DNA of 51,246 nucleotides from Streptomyces sp. H27-C3 (GTDB lineage: Bacteria; Actinomycetota; Actinomycetes; Streptomycetales; Streptomycetaceae), in the NCBI RefSeq assembly GCF_030063415.1, contig NZ_JASITA010000002.1, positions 265,079 through 316,324 of the forward strand. Reading direction: 5' to 3'. The notes beneath the pieces were generated by a model that saw only the letters and a program-made list of their open reading frames with translations, was not told the DNA's origin and made no database searches. Position 1 is the first letter of the stretch, and the number at the start of each line of letters is the position of its first letter. This document shows positions 25,252-34,135 of the stretch, piece by piece. Made by a program: the position numbers and the translations under genes.

Positions 25252-26000
25252 CAGAAGGCCGTTTCGGTGTCGTTGCGGTTCACCACGACGGCGAACTGCG
25301 CGTTGGTGAAAGTCCCGGTCGACGTGACCCGCAGGTAGCGCTCGACAGTGAGGTTGCGGGCGGTCTGGATCCGCTGTGACGTGATGCCGGCCGCTGCGGT
25401 GAAACCGCCGCCGACGACGTCAGCCCACGCGTCCCCGACTCCGTTGTCTGAGCTCTCCTGCAACTTCACGGTGACGCTGGTGCCGGTGAACGCGAAGACG
25501 TGCAGGTACGCCTGGATGCCGAAGAGGGTGGGCCCGGTCCCGAAGTCCACACCGGTGCCGCTCGCAGCGGTGACGTCGGTGCGCTTGCCGGGGGTGACCA
25601 ACTGCCCCCACTCCAGGCCGTAGCCGTTGGCCAGCGCGGAGACAGCGAAGGTGAAGCTGCCGTCGTCCCCCCGTGTGCCGGCGTAGTCGATTTGTTTGCC
25701 GACCAGGCCCGTCGCCGCGCTCCCCAGGGCGGTGCCCCGGCAGTACGTGACGATCTGATCAGCCGTAGGCAGACCGGAGAATCGGGCGTGCGCCCCGGTC
25801 AGCAGCGTCGGGTTGAAGAACGACGTGAACTCGGTGCGCCCGTCGCGGATCCCGCCCTTGCGTTCCATCGCCGATTTGTCGATGGCGGTGAACGGCAGCA
25901 CCGCAGGGCCGCCGCCGACGTTGCCGAGGGCGTTGATGTCGCCGGAGACGTCATATCCCGCGACGTACAAGGCATCGCCGAGACCGGATTGCTTGCTCAC
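25251..26000 (-). CDS. Major tail tube-like protein
   Basis: 249-residue beta-rich protein: MSKQSGLGDALYVAGYDVSG at the start, TAIDKSAMERKGGIRDGRTE then FTSFFNP, and a C-terminal beta domain with TSVTVKLQESSDNGVGDAW and ITSQRIQTARNLTVERYLRV. The first half matches actinophage major tail proteins, and the last 90 residues look like an Ig-like or carbohydrate-type add-on domain. It overlaps its neighbours at both ends (shared bases at 25251 and 25997-26000). Likely the tail tube. Confidence 0.75.
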   Translation of the reverse strand: MSKQSGLGDALYVAGYDVSGDINALGNVGGGPAVLPFTAIDKSAMERKGGIRDGRTEFTSFFNPTLLTGAHARFSGLPTADQIVTYCRGTALGSAATGLVGKQIDYAGTRGDDGSFTFAVSALANGYGLEWGQLVTPGKRTDVTAASGTGVDFGTGPTLFGIQAYLHVFAFTGTSVTVKLQESSDNGVGDAWADVVGGGFTAAAGITSQRIQTARNLTVERYLRVTSTGTFTNAQFAVVVNRNDTETAF

Positions 26001-26455
26001 AGGGTCTCCTCCCAGAGGTCGTTGACGATCACCGGGAGGCTGACCGTCATCACGCGGTACGGGGCGCCGTCCTGGCTCAGGTATCCGGCGCGTACGTCGA
26101 GCGGACTGCCGTGGGCGCCGAAGATGTCGACCTGCCGGACGAGACCGCCGAGGGTGAAGTCACCGACGTAGGCCGTGCACAGCGCATCGACCGCCTTGAC
26201 CATGTCGGGGTCGATCGCGTCGAGCGGCAGGGACTGCCCCGTCTTGTACAGCCGCACGTTCAGCACCAGGAGCACCGACACCGAGCTGAGCCCGGAGGAG
26301 CGGAGAGGTGTGACGCGGTCGACCCACACGGCAGCCGTGAGGCCGCCCGTGGCCGGCGGGTTGAGGGGCTCGTGGCCGTTGACCTGCTCGAAGTACCCGG
26401 ACGCGGACGCGTGGGATGTGGCCGCGTCGAGGATGCTGTCGATGTCGAGGGCCAT
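25997..26455 (-). CDS. Tail terminator/completion-type protein
   Basis: 152-residue protein starting MALDIDSILDAATSHASASG with VWVDRVTPLRSSGLSSVSVL and VDIFGAHGSPLDVRAGYLS. Size, fold pattern and place (after the connector genes, before the tube) fit tail terminator proteins that cap the tube. It overlaps the tube gene by 4 bases. Confidence 0.65.
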   Translation of the reverse strand: MALDIDSILDAATSHASASGYFEQVNGHEPLNPPATGGLTAAVWVDRVTPLRSSGLSSVSVLLVLNVRLYKTGQSLPLDAIDPDMVKAVDALCTAYVGDFTLGGLVRQVDIFGAHGSPLDVRAGYLSQDGAPYRVMTVSLPVIVNDLWEETL

Positions 26456-26458
26456 GGG

Positions 26459-26845
26459 TCATCCCCTCATCTCGGGTATGTGGCGCTGGACGGCGCGGTC
26501 AGCGATGGCCGGGCCGCGCAGCTGCGCGAGCTGCTTGCTCTGGCGCCAGTGCCTGTAGCCGGGGAACCCGGGGCGGGCCCGGTTGCGGGTTCCGACGCCT
26601 TCCAGCCACGGGCCGTAGACGACGCCCTGGTCGTGGACGAGGGACGTGTCCGCTGCGACCCGCGTGGTGATGACGCGGCTCTCGTAGTAGCCCGTGGGGT
26701 GCCGGAAGCTGCCGCCCATGAGGGTGAGGGCGTGCTCCTCGGCGAACTCGGCGATGTCCTCGCGCGCGTCATCGGCGGCGCTCTGCATGGCGCGTGCGGC
26801 CCGGCCGTCGAACAGGGGCCCCGTCATCGTGATCTCGATGCTCAT
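26459..26845 (-). CDS. Head-tail joining protein (HK97 gp10-like)
   Basis: 128-residue protein beginning MSIEITMTGPLFDGRAARAM, with a helical middle (QSAADDAREDIAEFAEEHAL) and the C-terminal GPWLEGVGTRNRARPGFPGY motif often seen in HK97-gp10-type joining proteins. Start overlaps the stop of the upstream connector as in a coupled pair. Probably a stopper or tail completion factor. Confidence 0.7.
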   Translation of the reverse strand: MSIEITMTGPLFDGRAARAMQSAADDAREDIAEFAEEHALTLMGGSFRHPTGYYESRVITTRVAADTSLVHDQGVVYGPWLEGVGTRNRARPGFPGYRHWRQSKQLAQLRGPAIADRAVQRHIPEMRG

Positions 26846-27921
26846 CAGATCGCCCTCGTCCGGGCTTTGCGGCCGTGCGCGGCGTACACCTGCTGGCGTA
26901 GCCCTGCGAGGGCCGTCCCGTCCATGGCCTTCTCGCTGGTGCCGCCATCCCCTGTCTTGCGGGTCTTCGCGTATCCGGCCTGCTCGTTGGTGAGCCGGCC
27001 GATGGCTTCCGCGATCGTCAGGTCCCGGACCAGGCCGGGCGGGTCCCAGCGGTAGACGAGGGCATCGGAAGCGTGTGTCGCGGGCGTGGTGCCCAGGGCG
27101 CCGCGGGTGACGGTCAGGGTGCGGGGCGCGTAGATGTCGGCGCCGGCCGAGTGAGCGGCGAGGACGGAGCCATCCCACGCGCGCTTGACGGTGAGCTGGT
27201 TGCCCGCGATGTCGACGATGAGCATCCGCTCGGAGTCGATGAGCAGAGTCTCGTCGACGGCGTACGCGGTGCCGTCCGTGACGGTGAGGCTGACGCTGTT
27301 GTTCTGCACGGTGAGTCCGGCGCCGCCGAGGTTCTGCCCGGTGTCCCCCATCGACCGGCCGGTGACGAGGAGCCGCTCTATGCCGAGGCGCAGCACGGAG
27401 CCGACACCGACGAGCGCGGACGCTGCCCCGGTGACGGACACGGCGGTCGCGGTGAGGGTGCTGACTGGGGCGGTGAGGGTCCCTGCGGTGGTCTCGTCGT
27501 TGCTATAGCCGAACAGGCCGGTGATGACGGTGGCCTGCTGGTGGGTGTCGCCGGAGGAGAACGCCGCGCTGCTGTCGAGGTCGATTTCGATGTGCGTGTA
27601 CGGGGGTGCGCTGCCTTGGTCGGACCGGCGCAGGAAGTAGTCGTCGGGGCCGATGGTGACGCCGCCGCTGACGAGGGAGGTGACGGAGATCAGGGTGTTG
27701 GAGTCGAGCCACAGGCGCCACGGGCGGGCGAACTGGGAGCCCGGGTAGTCGAAACGGCGGGTGTCGGTCTGTGGGGCGAAAGCAAGGTGACACAGGCTGT
27801 CCACGCCTCTGCTTGCGGACGTCAGGGCGCGGTCGATCTGCCCGGCGTTGCGGGCGGTCCCCTTGCTGTCGGGGGCGCGCATCACGTCCTCGCGGGTCGC
27901 GTAGACGACCATCTGTGCCAC
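26845..27921 (-). CDS. Head-tail adaptor/connector protein
   Basis: 358-residue protein. The N-terminal helical domain (VVYATREDVMRAPDSKGTAR, then IDRALTSASRGVDSLCHLAF) resembles gp6-type adaptors. The rest is beta-rich with the sequence RLGIERLLVTGRSMGDTGQN and a similar later one, TLLIDSERMLIVDIAGNQLT. It ends in a helical tail (TIAEAIGRLTNEQAGYAKTR). It is longer than usual adaptors because of the central beta insert. It shares one base with the next gene. Confidence 0.65.
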   Translation of the reverse strand: MAQMVVYATREDVMRAPDSKGTARNAGQIDRALTSASRGVDSLCHLAFAPQTDTRRFDYPGSQFARPWRLWLDSNTLISVTSLVSGGVTIGPDDYFLRRSDQGSAPPYTHIEIDLDSSAAFSSGDTHQQATVITGLFGYSNDETTAGTLTAPVSTLTATAVSVTGAASALVGVGSVLRLGIERLLVTGRSMGDTGQNLGGAGLTVQNNSVSLTVTDGTAYAVDETLLIDSERMLIVDIAGNQLTVKRAWDGSVLAAHSAGADIYAPRTLTVTRGALGTTPATHASDALVYRWDPPGLVRDLTIAEAIGRLTNEQAGYAKTRKTGDGGTSEKAMDGTALAGLRQQVYAAHGRKARTRAI

Positions 27922-27947
27922 CTCCTCTCGGAACTCATGCGGTCAGG

Positions 27948-28190
27948 TCAGGTACGGGGCGGCCAGGTCCACCGGTACAGCCCACCGGGGGCCTCGGCCT
28001 CGGGCAGCTCAGCGACGTAGACGACGGACGGCCGCCACTCGCTGACCCACCCATCAGGCAGCACATGGACGTTGACCGTGGTCTCGTCCCACACCCGGGT
28101 GATGAGCGCCGGCGCGACGCTGGCACCGTTGTTCTTCGCCGGGTCCATCGGCACCAGGACGATGCGGCCCACGCCCGGCTGCTGCATCAC
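27948..28190 (-). CDS. Small phage hypothetical protein
   Basis: 80-residue protein, MMQQPGVGRIVLVPMDPAKN at the start, followed by SVAPALITRVWDETTVNVHV and a Trp-rich end (LYRWTWPP). It looks like a small beta barrel. Similar short proteins lie between capsid and connector genes in Streptomyces siphophages. Start overlaps the previous stop by 4 bases. Confidence 0.65.
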   Translation of the reverse strand: MMQQPGVGRIVLVPMDPAKNNGASVAPALITRVWDETTVNVHVLPDGWVSEWRPSVVYVAELPEAEAPGGLYRWTWPPRT

Positions 28191-28597
28191 GGCCTCCCGT
28201 ACAGGGAGAGCGACACCCCGGTGAAGGACGGGCCACCGGTGCCACCGATAGCCCAGCGGATACGGGCCCGGTCGGTCAGCTGATAGCCGGTCGAGATGTT
28301 GCCGTACGTGTAGCCGGTCGACCCGATCGCCGACCCGGAGATCCCCAGCGCGTTGGACGTGAGGACCCAGTTTCCGAAGGCGTCCTCAACGTCGATAAGG
28401 GCGGTGAGGGTGGGGTTCGTGCCGGTGGGGGCATCGGCCACGTTGACGACCAGCAGGCCGTTGGAGATCCGGGAGATGTCGATCGCCCCGGTCCTGCCGG
28501 TGGTGCCGTTCGTGATCGCGGCGGTGACGTGGTCGGTGTTGCTGTTCAAAATCAGGCCGGTGGCCTTGAACAGCTGGGTCGACCGGTGGACGCTCAC
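28187..28597 (-). CDS. Phage virion-associated hypothetical protein
   Basis: 136-residue beta-rich protein with LFKATGLILNSNTDHVTAAI, a central SNGLLVVNVADAPTGTNPTL and the end FTGVSLSLYGRP. No Cys, no membrane helix. Its place between capsid and connectors suggests a minor virion protein. Overlaps its upstream neighbour by 4 bases. Confidence 0.6.
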   Translation of the reverse strand: MSVHRSTQLFKATGLILNSNTDHVTAAITNGTTGRTGAIDISRISNGLLVVNVADAPTGTNPTLTALIDVEDAFGNWVLTSNALGISGSAIGSTGYTYGNISTGYQLTDRARIRWAIGGTGGPSFTGVSLSLYGRP

Positions 28598-29142
28598 TCC
28601 GCGCCGCCCCCGTCCGAGGCGCTGTCACCCTCCGACGTACCGGTCCCCTGGTCGCCATCCGTCGAACGGGCAGAAGGGCTCCCCGTCCGGGCCTTCCCGG
28701 AGCGGCTCCCCGTCGTGCGGACAGGCAACGGGGGCTTGGGCTTGCTCGTCTCGGGCGATGTCTGCGGCTTGTCGGATGATGTCTCGGAGCTGCTCCCAGC
28801 CGATGACTGATCACTCCCCTCGGCCGTCGGGTGGACCGTGTCACCGTCGGGCAGGTCGACCACCTCGGGGCCGTGTTCGCCCACGTAGCGGTTCGTCGGC
28901 TCACGGTTGGCGGGGGGCTCCGGCGCCTCGTTCTCGCTGCTCTGCGCGGGCCACGGATCCGCTCCGTCGCCGTCCGTCCAGGTGCCGCCGACGACGCTTG
29001 CCCCGGCGATGGTGGGCCCGCCGTGGCGGGTGATCTTCGGCATTGCGCCTTCCTCCGTGTGATCGGTAGCCCCGCACTGCGGGCAGCGCGGAGCGCCCAC
29101 CGAGTAGGTGGTGGAGCACTCCGTGCAGACCCAGGCCGCCAT
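28594..29142 (-). CDS. Zinc-ribbon protein with long disordered tail
   Basis: 182-residue protein. Residues 5-25 hold CTECSTTYSVGAPRCPQCG, a C-x2-C...C-x2-C zinc ribbon. A middle segment contains KITRHGGPTIAGASVVGGTW, and the last 90 residues are a Ser/Thr/Gly/Pro-rich disordered tail. Such proteins occur next to capsid genes of actinophages; a head assembly role is guessed from place only. Confidence 0.7.
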   Translation of the reverse strand: MAAWVCTECSTTYSVGAPRCPQCGATDHTEEGAMPKITRHGGPTIAGASVVGGTWTDGDGADPWPAQSSENEAPEPPANREPTNRYVGEHGPEVVDLPDGDTVHPTAEGSDQSSAGSSSETSSDKPQTSPETSKPKPPLPVRTTGSRSGKARTGSPSARSTDGDQGTGTSEGDSASDGGGAE

Positions 29143-29143
29143 A

Positions 29144-29599
29144 TCAGGCCGCCGTCACAGATGCGCCGTCGTCCAGCGGCACATAGGTCAGCACCCACGT
29201 GATCGCACCGTCCGAGCCAGCACTGACCTGTTCCACGCTGCCCGCGGTCAGGACGAGCGGCTGCTTGATCGTCGGCACCGCACCAGGGCCGGTGAGGATG
29301 CTGTCGCCGGTCAGGCCCTGGAAGCCCAGGAGGTTGCCCGCCGGGGTGTCCGTGGTGCCGATGTCCGTCGCGGCGCACAGATCCTTCGTGACGCCGGTGG
29401 TCGGGTTGTGCTGGAGCTTGTAGCTGTTCGCGACGGTGATCGCGGTGGTGACCTCGCCGACGATCGACGTGATCAGCACCTTGCCGCCGGCGACGGTGAA
29501 CAGGCCCGTCGTGGCCGCGGCGAGAGTGCCGGTGGCCTTCTCGACGCGCGAGCCGAGGACGAGCGAGCGGACCTGAGTTCCCTTGACTTGAGTGCTCAT
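29144..29599 (-). CDS. Possible capsid decoration protein
   Basis: 151-residue Thr/Val/Gly-rich beta protein (MSTQVKGTQVRSLVLGSRVE at the start, GKVLITSIVGEVTTAITVAN inside). Small beta proteins just downstream of the capsid gene in siphophages are often head decoration or fibre proteins, which is the basis for the call. Confidence 0.55.
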   Translation of the reverse strand: MSTQVKGTQVRSLVLGSRVEKATGTLAAATTGLFTVAGGKVLITSIVGEVTTAITVANSYKLQHNPTTGVTKDLCAATDIGTTDTPAGNLLGFQGLTGDSILTGPGAVPTIKQPLVLTAGSVEQVSAGSDGAITWVLTYVPLDDGASVTAA

Positions 29600-29611
29600 G
29601 TGTCAGCCCCC

Positions 29612-30025
29612 TCAGACCACGTTGCGGGGCAGGTTGGCGGGCTTCCGCTGCTGCGCGAGGTCGTGGGTGATCGCGATGCAGATTCCGCCGGAGACGGTGA
29701 CCTCGACGCAGTTGAAGCCGTCGGACAGCTGGGTGGCACCGACGGTGAAGACCATGCAGTCGTTGACCGCGTCGGTGCTGAGGTCGAGGGTGTCGTCCTG
29801 CTCCGCCATCGCCGTCCAAGTGCCGCCGACACCAGGGGCCTTGTGCGGGTAGACGTTGCAGTCCAGTGCCTGCTCGGAGGCCCCGTCGACGGACTCCTTG
29901 ATGGTGGCGATCTGCGTTCCAGCGTCGAGGAACGTCACGAACGAGACGGCAGTCGCGTTGGTGAGCGGGATGTGGACGCCGCTTGCTGCCGCGACCACGT
30001 TGTAGACCCTTCCGAGTCCCTTCAC
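29612..30025 (-). CDS. Phage head-region structural protein
   Basis: 137-residue protein starting MKGLGRVYNVVAAASGVHIP. Beta-rich, with CNVYPHKAPGVGGTWTAMAE and LSDGFNCVEVTVSGGICIAI. First gene after the major capsid protein, separated by a strong hairpin. Likely a minor head protein of unknown exact role. Confidence 0.6.
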   Translation of the reverse strand: MKGLGRVYNVVAAASGVHIPLTNATAVSFVTFLDAGTQIATIKESVDGASEQALDCNVYPHKAPGVGGTWTAMAEQDDTLDLSTDAVNDCMVFTVGATQLSDGFNCVEVTVSGGICIAITHDLAQQRKPANLPRNVV

Positions 30026-30064
30026 AGTGCCCTCCTTGAGGGGGTTGATTGCCTCTGCGGGTAG

Positions 30065-30094
30065 CCCTGGCAGGGGGTTGAGTGCCTGCCAGGG
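30065..30094 (-). terminator. Hairpin directly after the capsid gene
   Basis: Perfect 10-base arms CCCTGGCAGG (30065-30074) and CCTGCCAGGG (30085-30094), 10-base loop, 9 bases downstream of the capsid stop on the minus strand. No T-run. It probably works as a partial terminator or 3' stabiliser that favours capsid mRNA over the downstream tail message. Confidence 0.6.
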
Positions 30095-30103
30095 ATGGGC
30101 TGG

Positions 30104-31453
30104 TCAGGCTCGGGTTGCGACCTTCACGAACGGGCTCAGGGTGTTGGAGCCCTTCCGGGGGGTGATCGCCGACTTGATCCACGGCTGGCCGTCGACGCGC
30201 TCGATGACGCGCATCGCGGTCTTGTCGTTGCCGAACTTGAACTCGGTGCTGGTGGCCGACTGCATGGCCTGCCGGTCACCGATGAGGTAGTAGCCGAAGT
30301 CGACGAAGTTGATGTCGCCCGCGGTGCCCACGCTGGAGCACTTCTCCGTCCACACGACCGGGCGGCCGAGGATGGTGACCGGGGGGGCGCCGGCGCCGTC
30401 GCCGTTGCCGATCCAGACGGCGGAGCCGCCGGTCCCGACGGACAGGGCCATGGTGGCGAGCTCGGGGAACGTGTCGATGTGCGCCACCCACACGGCGCGG
30501 CCGATGCTGGCCGGGAGCATGCGGGAGTACGCCTTGACGATGTTCTCCCACAGGATCGTTCCGGCGGTCTGGCCGGACTCCTTGGCCACGCTGACGGCGG
30601 CGGGGGCGTTCATGAAGCCGAGAGGCTGGCCGACACCGTTGCCCTCGATGAAAGCGACGTCCTCGAACCAGGCCAGGGCCTCGGGGTAGGACTCGTTCAT
30701 GAACTGTTCGAGGCTGAGCATCGAGTCGGTGAACAGCTCGTTGGGGATCTCGCTGTACAGGGTGAGCTTCTTCGCGGTCAGCTCGATGCGCCCGAACGTC
30801 GGCGAGCTGTCGGTGAGGGTGCCGCCCTCTTCCGTCCAGTAGCCGACGATGCCGCCGTACACCGACGAGGCGTTCGACGCGGAGTCGATCATCGGGTAGG
30901 GGACGGTGAGGGTTTCCATCGGCACGACGCGAGCGCGCGAGCGGACGACGGACATCTCCAGGGAGACGCGCAGCAGTTCGGCGCGGAGCGCCTCGGGGAT
31001 GAGGAACCCGCCGTCGCTGGGGACGGAGGACCCGAACGCGTTCTGAAATTTCTTGATGTCGGAGCGGGCCGCCAGCGACTCCTGCGTGTTGTCGCCCGCC
31101 CACGTCGCACCGAGGAAGTCAGTCCAGTTCGCGAACTGCTTGTCCAGCCCGGCGCCGGGCGCCTTCGCGTTGTAGTGCTTCGACCGGGCTACCGGCCGGG
31201 CGGACGGGTCCAGGTTCAGACGGTTGATCCCGTCGATCTGGTCCTTGCGGAGCGCGTTCGCGAACTCCTGCTGTGCCAGCTCGCGGACCTGCTGCTCGAT
31301 GCCGGGGTCCTGCGCCGACTGGCCCTTGGCGTAGTCGACGATGAAGCTCGTGAGGGCCTCCGGCGTCTTGACGATCTCCGTGGCCGTGGCGGTGTCGCCG
31401 AGCATCTCTTCCAGCTCGGTGGCATTGCGCGGGACGGTCAGAGTGGGTGCCAC
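30104..31453 (-). CDS. Major capsid protein, HK97 fold
   Basis: 449-residue protein. The first 110 residues are helical and charged (TELEEMLGDTATATEIVKTP, EQQVRELAQQEFANALRKDQ), as in scaffold-like delta domains removed on maturation. The HK97 core starts near SVPSDGGFLIPEALRAELLR and includes LTAKKLTLYSEIPNELFTDS, AFIEGNGVGQPLGFMN and VVWTEKCSSVGTAGDINFVD then FGYYLIGDR, all classic landmarks. It follows the ClpP-like protease, which probably cleaves it. Confidence 0.93.
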   Translation of the reverse strand: MAPTLTVPRNATELEEMLGDTATATEIVKTPEALTSFIVDYAKGQSAQDPGIEQQVRELAQQEFANALRKDQIDGINRLNLDPSARPVARSKHYNAKAPGAGLDKQFANWTDFLGATWAGDNTQESLAARSDIKKFQNAFGSSVPSDGGFLIPEALRAELLRVSLEMSVVRSRARVVPMETLTVPYPMIDSASNASSVYGGIVGYWTEEGGTLTDSSPTFGRIELTAKKLTLYSEIPNELFTDSMLSLEQFMNESYPEALAWFEDVAFIEGNGVGQPLGFMNAPAAVSVAKESGQTAGTILWENIVKAYSRMLPASIGRAVWVAHIDTFPELATMALSVGTGGSAVWIGNGDGAGAPPVTILGRPVVWTEKCSSVGTAGDINFVDFGYYLIGDRQAMQSATSTEFKFGNDKTAMRVIERVDGQPWIKSAITPRKGSNTLSPFVKVATRA

Positions 31454-31466
31454 TGTGGTGCCTCCT

Positions 31467-32471
31467 TCAGGCGTCCGTCGCCGCGCTGGACGACGTGGGG
31501 GTCTTGGTCAGGTGGGCGGTCAGCGCGGCCCATGGGCTGGGCGCGGACCGCATGAGGTGGGCGACGGCTGCCGCCCACTCGTCCGGGGCTGCCTCGGCGG
31601 GCTGGTGCTCCGCGACAACGGGGGTGGGCTCTGCCGGAACCGTGCCTTCGGCAGGCGCAGGGACGGGCTCGGCGACCTGTGCACGCAGAGCCGCCGCTAC
31701 CTCGTCGCCGACCAGGGACCGAATGTCCTCCGTCAGAGCGGCTGCGGCCTGCTGGGGCCCGGCGTAGCCATACGCGGCCAGGTCGTACGGGCGGTGCATG
31801 TCCGGCTCGGGGTCGTCCTCGGCGGGTGCGGCGGCCGGTGTCCCTGTCTTGGGCGCCTGCGTGGCCTCGTCCGCGAGTCCGGCATCGACGGCGTCCTTGG
31901 GGAGGTACCAGGTCTCCGCGCGCATCCGCTCGCGCCAGTCCTCGCGGGTGCCGCCCGCGCGCGCCGAGTAGGCGTCGGCGATGTTGTCGGAGATGAGGTC
32001 GAGGAGCTCGGCCATCTCCTCCATGTCGGAGGCGTTGCCCATGCAGAGCCCGGACGCGTCGTGGATCATCATCATCGTGTTCGGGGCCATCTCGATCCGG
32101 TCGCCGGCCATAGCGATCAAAGAGGCGATGGAGGCGGCGATCCCGTCGACCTGGATGGTGACGTTCGCGGGGTGGGAGCGCAGCGCGTTGGCGATGGCGA
32201 TGCCCTCGAAGACGCTCCCGCCGGGGCTGTTGATGCGGACGCGGAGGTTCGGAGCGGTGATGCCCCGCAGGTCGGCGATGAACTGATCCGCGGTCGCCCC
32301 GTACCAGCCGCCGATGTCGTCGTAGAGCATCACCTCGGCCTCGTCCGGGTCAGCCTGGTTGGTGATGCGGTACCAGGGCTGCGGGTCGATGCCGTGCTGC
32401 GCGCGGAGCTTGTCGGCCTGTGCGCGCTGGCGGGCGACGATGCGGGGGAGGGTGCTGGGAAGGGTGATCAT
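31467..32471 (-). CDS. ClpP-like (S14) prohead protease
   Basis: 334-residue protein. Residues 15-210 are a ClpP fold: VRINSPGGSVFEGIAIANAL, the catalytic Ser in DGIAASIASLIAMAGDRIEM and the His in NTMMMIHDASG. The second half is a Pro/Ala-rich linker and a helical tail that may act as a scaffold, a common protease-scaffold fusion in actinophages. The ATG overlaps the portal stop as ATGA, so expression is coupled. Confidence 0.88.
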   Translation of the reverse strand: MITLPSTLPRIVARQRAQADKLRAQHGIDPQPWYRITNQADPDEAEVMLYDDIGGWYGATADQFIADLRGITAPNLRVRINSPGGSVFEGIAIANALRSHPANVTIQVDGIAASIASLIAMAGDRIEMAPNTMMMIHDASGLCMGNASDMEEMAELLDLISDNIADAYSARAGGTREDWRERMRAETWYLPKDAVDAGLADEATQAPKTGTPAAAPAEDDPEPDMHRPYDLAAYGYAGPQQAAAALTEDIRSLVGDEVAAALRAQVAEPVPAPAEGTVPAEPTPVVAEHQPAEAAPDEWAAAVAHLMRSAPSPWAALTAHLTKTPTSSSAATDA

Positions 32472-34114
32472 TCGTCGTCCCTCGTCTTCTTCCGCTTGAC
32501 GACCTTGCAGCGGCACTTGTTGCCGAACTCGGCGCCGACACAGTCCTTGTAGCCGGTCCCGCCGGGGTAGTCCTCGTAGGCGTCGGCCCGGTTGCGGTAG
32601 ACCGTGCCGTCGTTATCCGCACACGGCTGGCACTCCTCGCCGTCCATCACGCAGACGGCTTCCCACCGCATCGCGGCCTCGATGTCGTCGCCGACCGAGC
32701 CGCCGGTGAGACCAGCGACCGCGGCCTCCCACGAATCCACAGGCTCGGCCGGCGCGGGCTCCACCGGAGCAGGCGCATTCGGCGGGTCATCACCGGGAGG
32801 CACAGGCGCGGCAGGGGCCGTCGGCATCTCGAAGCCGAGCATCGGCAAAATGATGTCGGCGAGCGCCGCAGGTGCGGCTTTCACCAGGTCGATGAGGAGC
32901 TCCCGGTCCGCGTCCGCACCGGGCTGGCCGAACGCCATCGCGGGCAAGTCGAGGGCCTCCAGGGCCTCGGGGCCGTACACCCCGGCATTGACGAACTCGG
33001 CGAGCGCGGCCGCTTTCGCTTGCAGCTCCTTCGCTGCGAGTTCGCGGTCCTCGGGCACCGGGTTGTCGTAGTCGAACTCCAGGCCCTGACCAGCCGCCCC
33101 GAACAGCGGCAGCAGCTGGTAGTTGAGGGCGTCCTTGACCGCTTCGAGGTCGGGGACGACGAGCCAGCGAGCGAACATCAGCTCCCCGGCCTCGGCGTTC
33201 GCCCTGTTCACGGAGTCGGACGAGCCGAGCATCGGCTTCGGGAATCCGAACGCTTCGCGGATGATCTCGCGGCCGACGTCACGGAGCTCGACGAACTGCA
33301 TGTCGCGCTGCGTGAACTTGCGGTCCTTCCACGTGCCGTGCTCAAGGATCGCCACCCGGTGCGCGTTGGCGACGCCCTTGTGCTGCTCATTCCACCGGTC
33401 GCGGAGCTCGTTGAACTCGTCGTCGCCGAGCCCGTTGGGGACCTCGATGATCCCGCCGGGCTCCGCCGAGTTCAGGAAGAAGTTGCGGTTCCACTCGGCG
33501 CTGTACCGCATGGCGTCGAGGTCGGTGAGGAGCGCCTGGACCGGCCCGATGCCGCGGTACGGGTCCGTCGGGTGCGGAGTCCGGATGAAGATCACGTCTT
33601 CTTTGCGGAGCGCCACCTGCTGCCCGTCCGGGCCCGTGTACATGTACCCGGACAGGAATCGGTCCGGGTCAGGGACGGGCTCCATGCGGTCAGGGCGGAC
33701 CGGCCACATCTCCAACGGAATCTTGAACCGCTCATCGCCCGCGATGACCCACCACTGCTCGCCCGTCAGTTGCTTGTGCTGCGCCCCGGCCTCGACGAAC
33801 ACGGACTGCGTGTAGAACTCGTTCGGCTTGTTCCACAGGTCCAGTGCGGCGTGGGCGGTGACCTCGACTCGGTCCTCGGGCTTGCCGCTCTTGGCCTTGC
33901 GGTACAGGTGCCAGCCGACGCCGGCCTCGGCCTTCGCGGTGCGGTTGACGATGGCAAAGAGCGTGGACACGGAGCCCATGGAGTTGAGCTGTGCGGTGGC
34001 GCCGCGCTGGGATCCGAAGAGGCCCCGGCCGTATGAGGCGGTGCGGCTGGCGAAGGGGACGGGGGTGGCGGTGGCGGCGCGTTCGCGGAGTGCGCCGAGG
34101 AGGGTTCTGGCCAC
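32468..34114 (-). CDS. Portal protein with C-terminal Cys-rich extension
   Basis: 548-residue dodecameric portal of the HK97/phage_portal family: LNSMGSVSTLFAIVNRTAKA, HPTDPYRGIGPVQALLTDLD then AMRYSAEWNRNFF, and REAFGFPKPMLGSSDSVNRA. Residues 1-420 cover the usual portal. The extra tail has a Pro-rich linker and a module with six Cys residues (CVMDGEECQPCADNDGTVYR, then YPGGTGYKDCVGAEFGNKCR), the ending typical of Mu gpF-like minor head proteins. No separate gpF-like gene is seen, so the module seems fused to the portal. Confidence 0.9.
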   Translation of the reverse strand: MARTLLGALRERAATATPVPFASRTASYGRGLFGSQRGATAQLNSMGSVSTLFAIVNRTAKAEAGVGWHLYRKAKSGKPEDRVEVTAHAALDLWNKPNEFYTQSVFVEAGAQHKQLTGEQWWVIAGDERFKIPLEMWPVRPDRMEPVPDPDRFLSGYMYTGPDGQQVALRKEDVIFIRTPHPTDPYRGIGPVQALLTDLDAMRYSAEWNRNFFLNSAEPGGIIEVPNGLGDDEFNELRDRWNEQHKGVANAHRVAILEHGTWKDRKFTQRDMQFVELRDVGREIIREAFGFPKPMLGSSDSVNRANAEAGELMFARWLVVPDLEAVKDALNYQLLPLFGAAGQGLEFDYDNPVPEDRELAAKELQAKAAALAEFVNAGVYGPEALEALDLPAMAFGQPGADADRELLIDLVKAAPAALADIILPMLGFEMPTAPAAPVPPGDDPPNAPAPVEPAPAEPVDSWEAAVAGLTGGSVGDDIEAAMRWEAVCVMDGEECQPCADNDGTVYRNRADAYEDYPGGTGYKDCVGAEFGNKCRCKVVKRKKTRDDE

Positions 34115-34135
34115 CCGGCCCCTCCCCTCCGCGCG

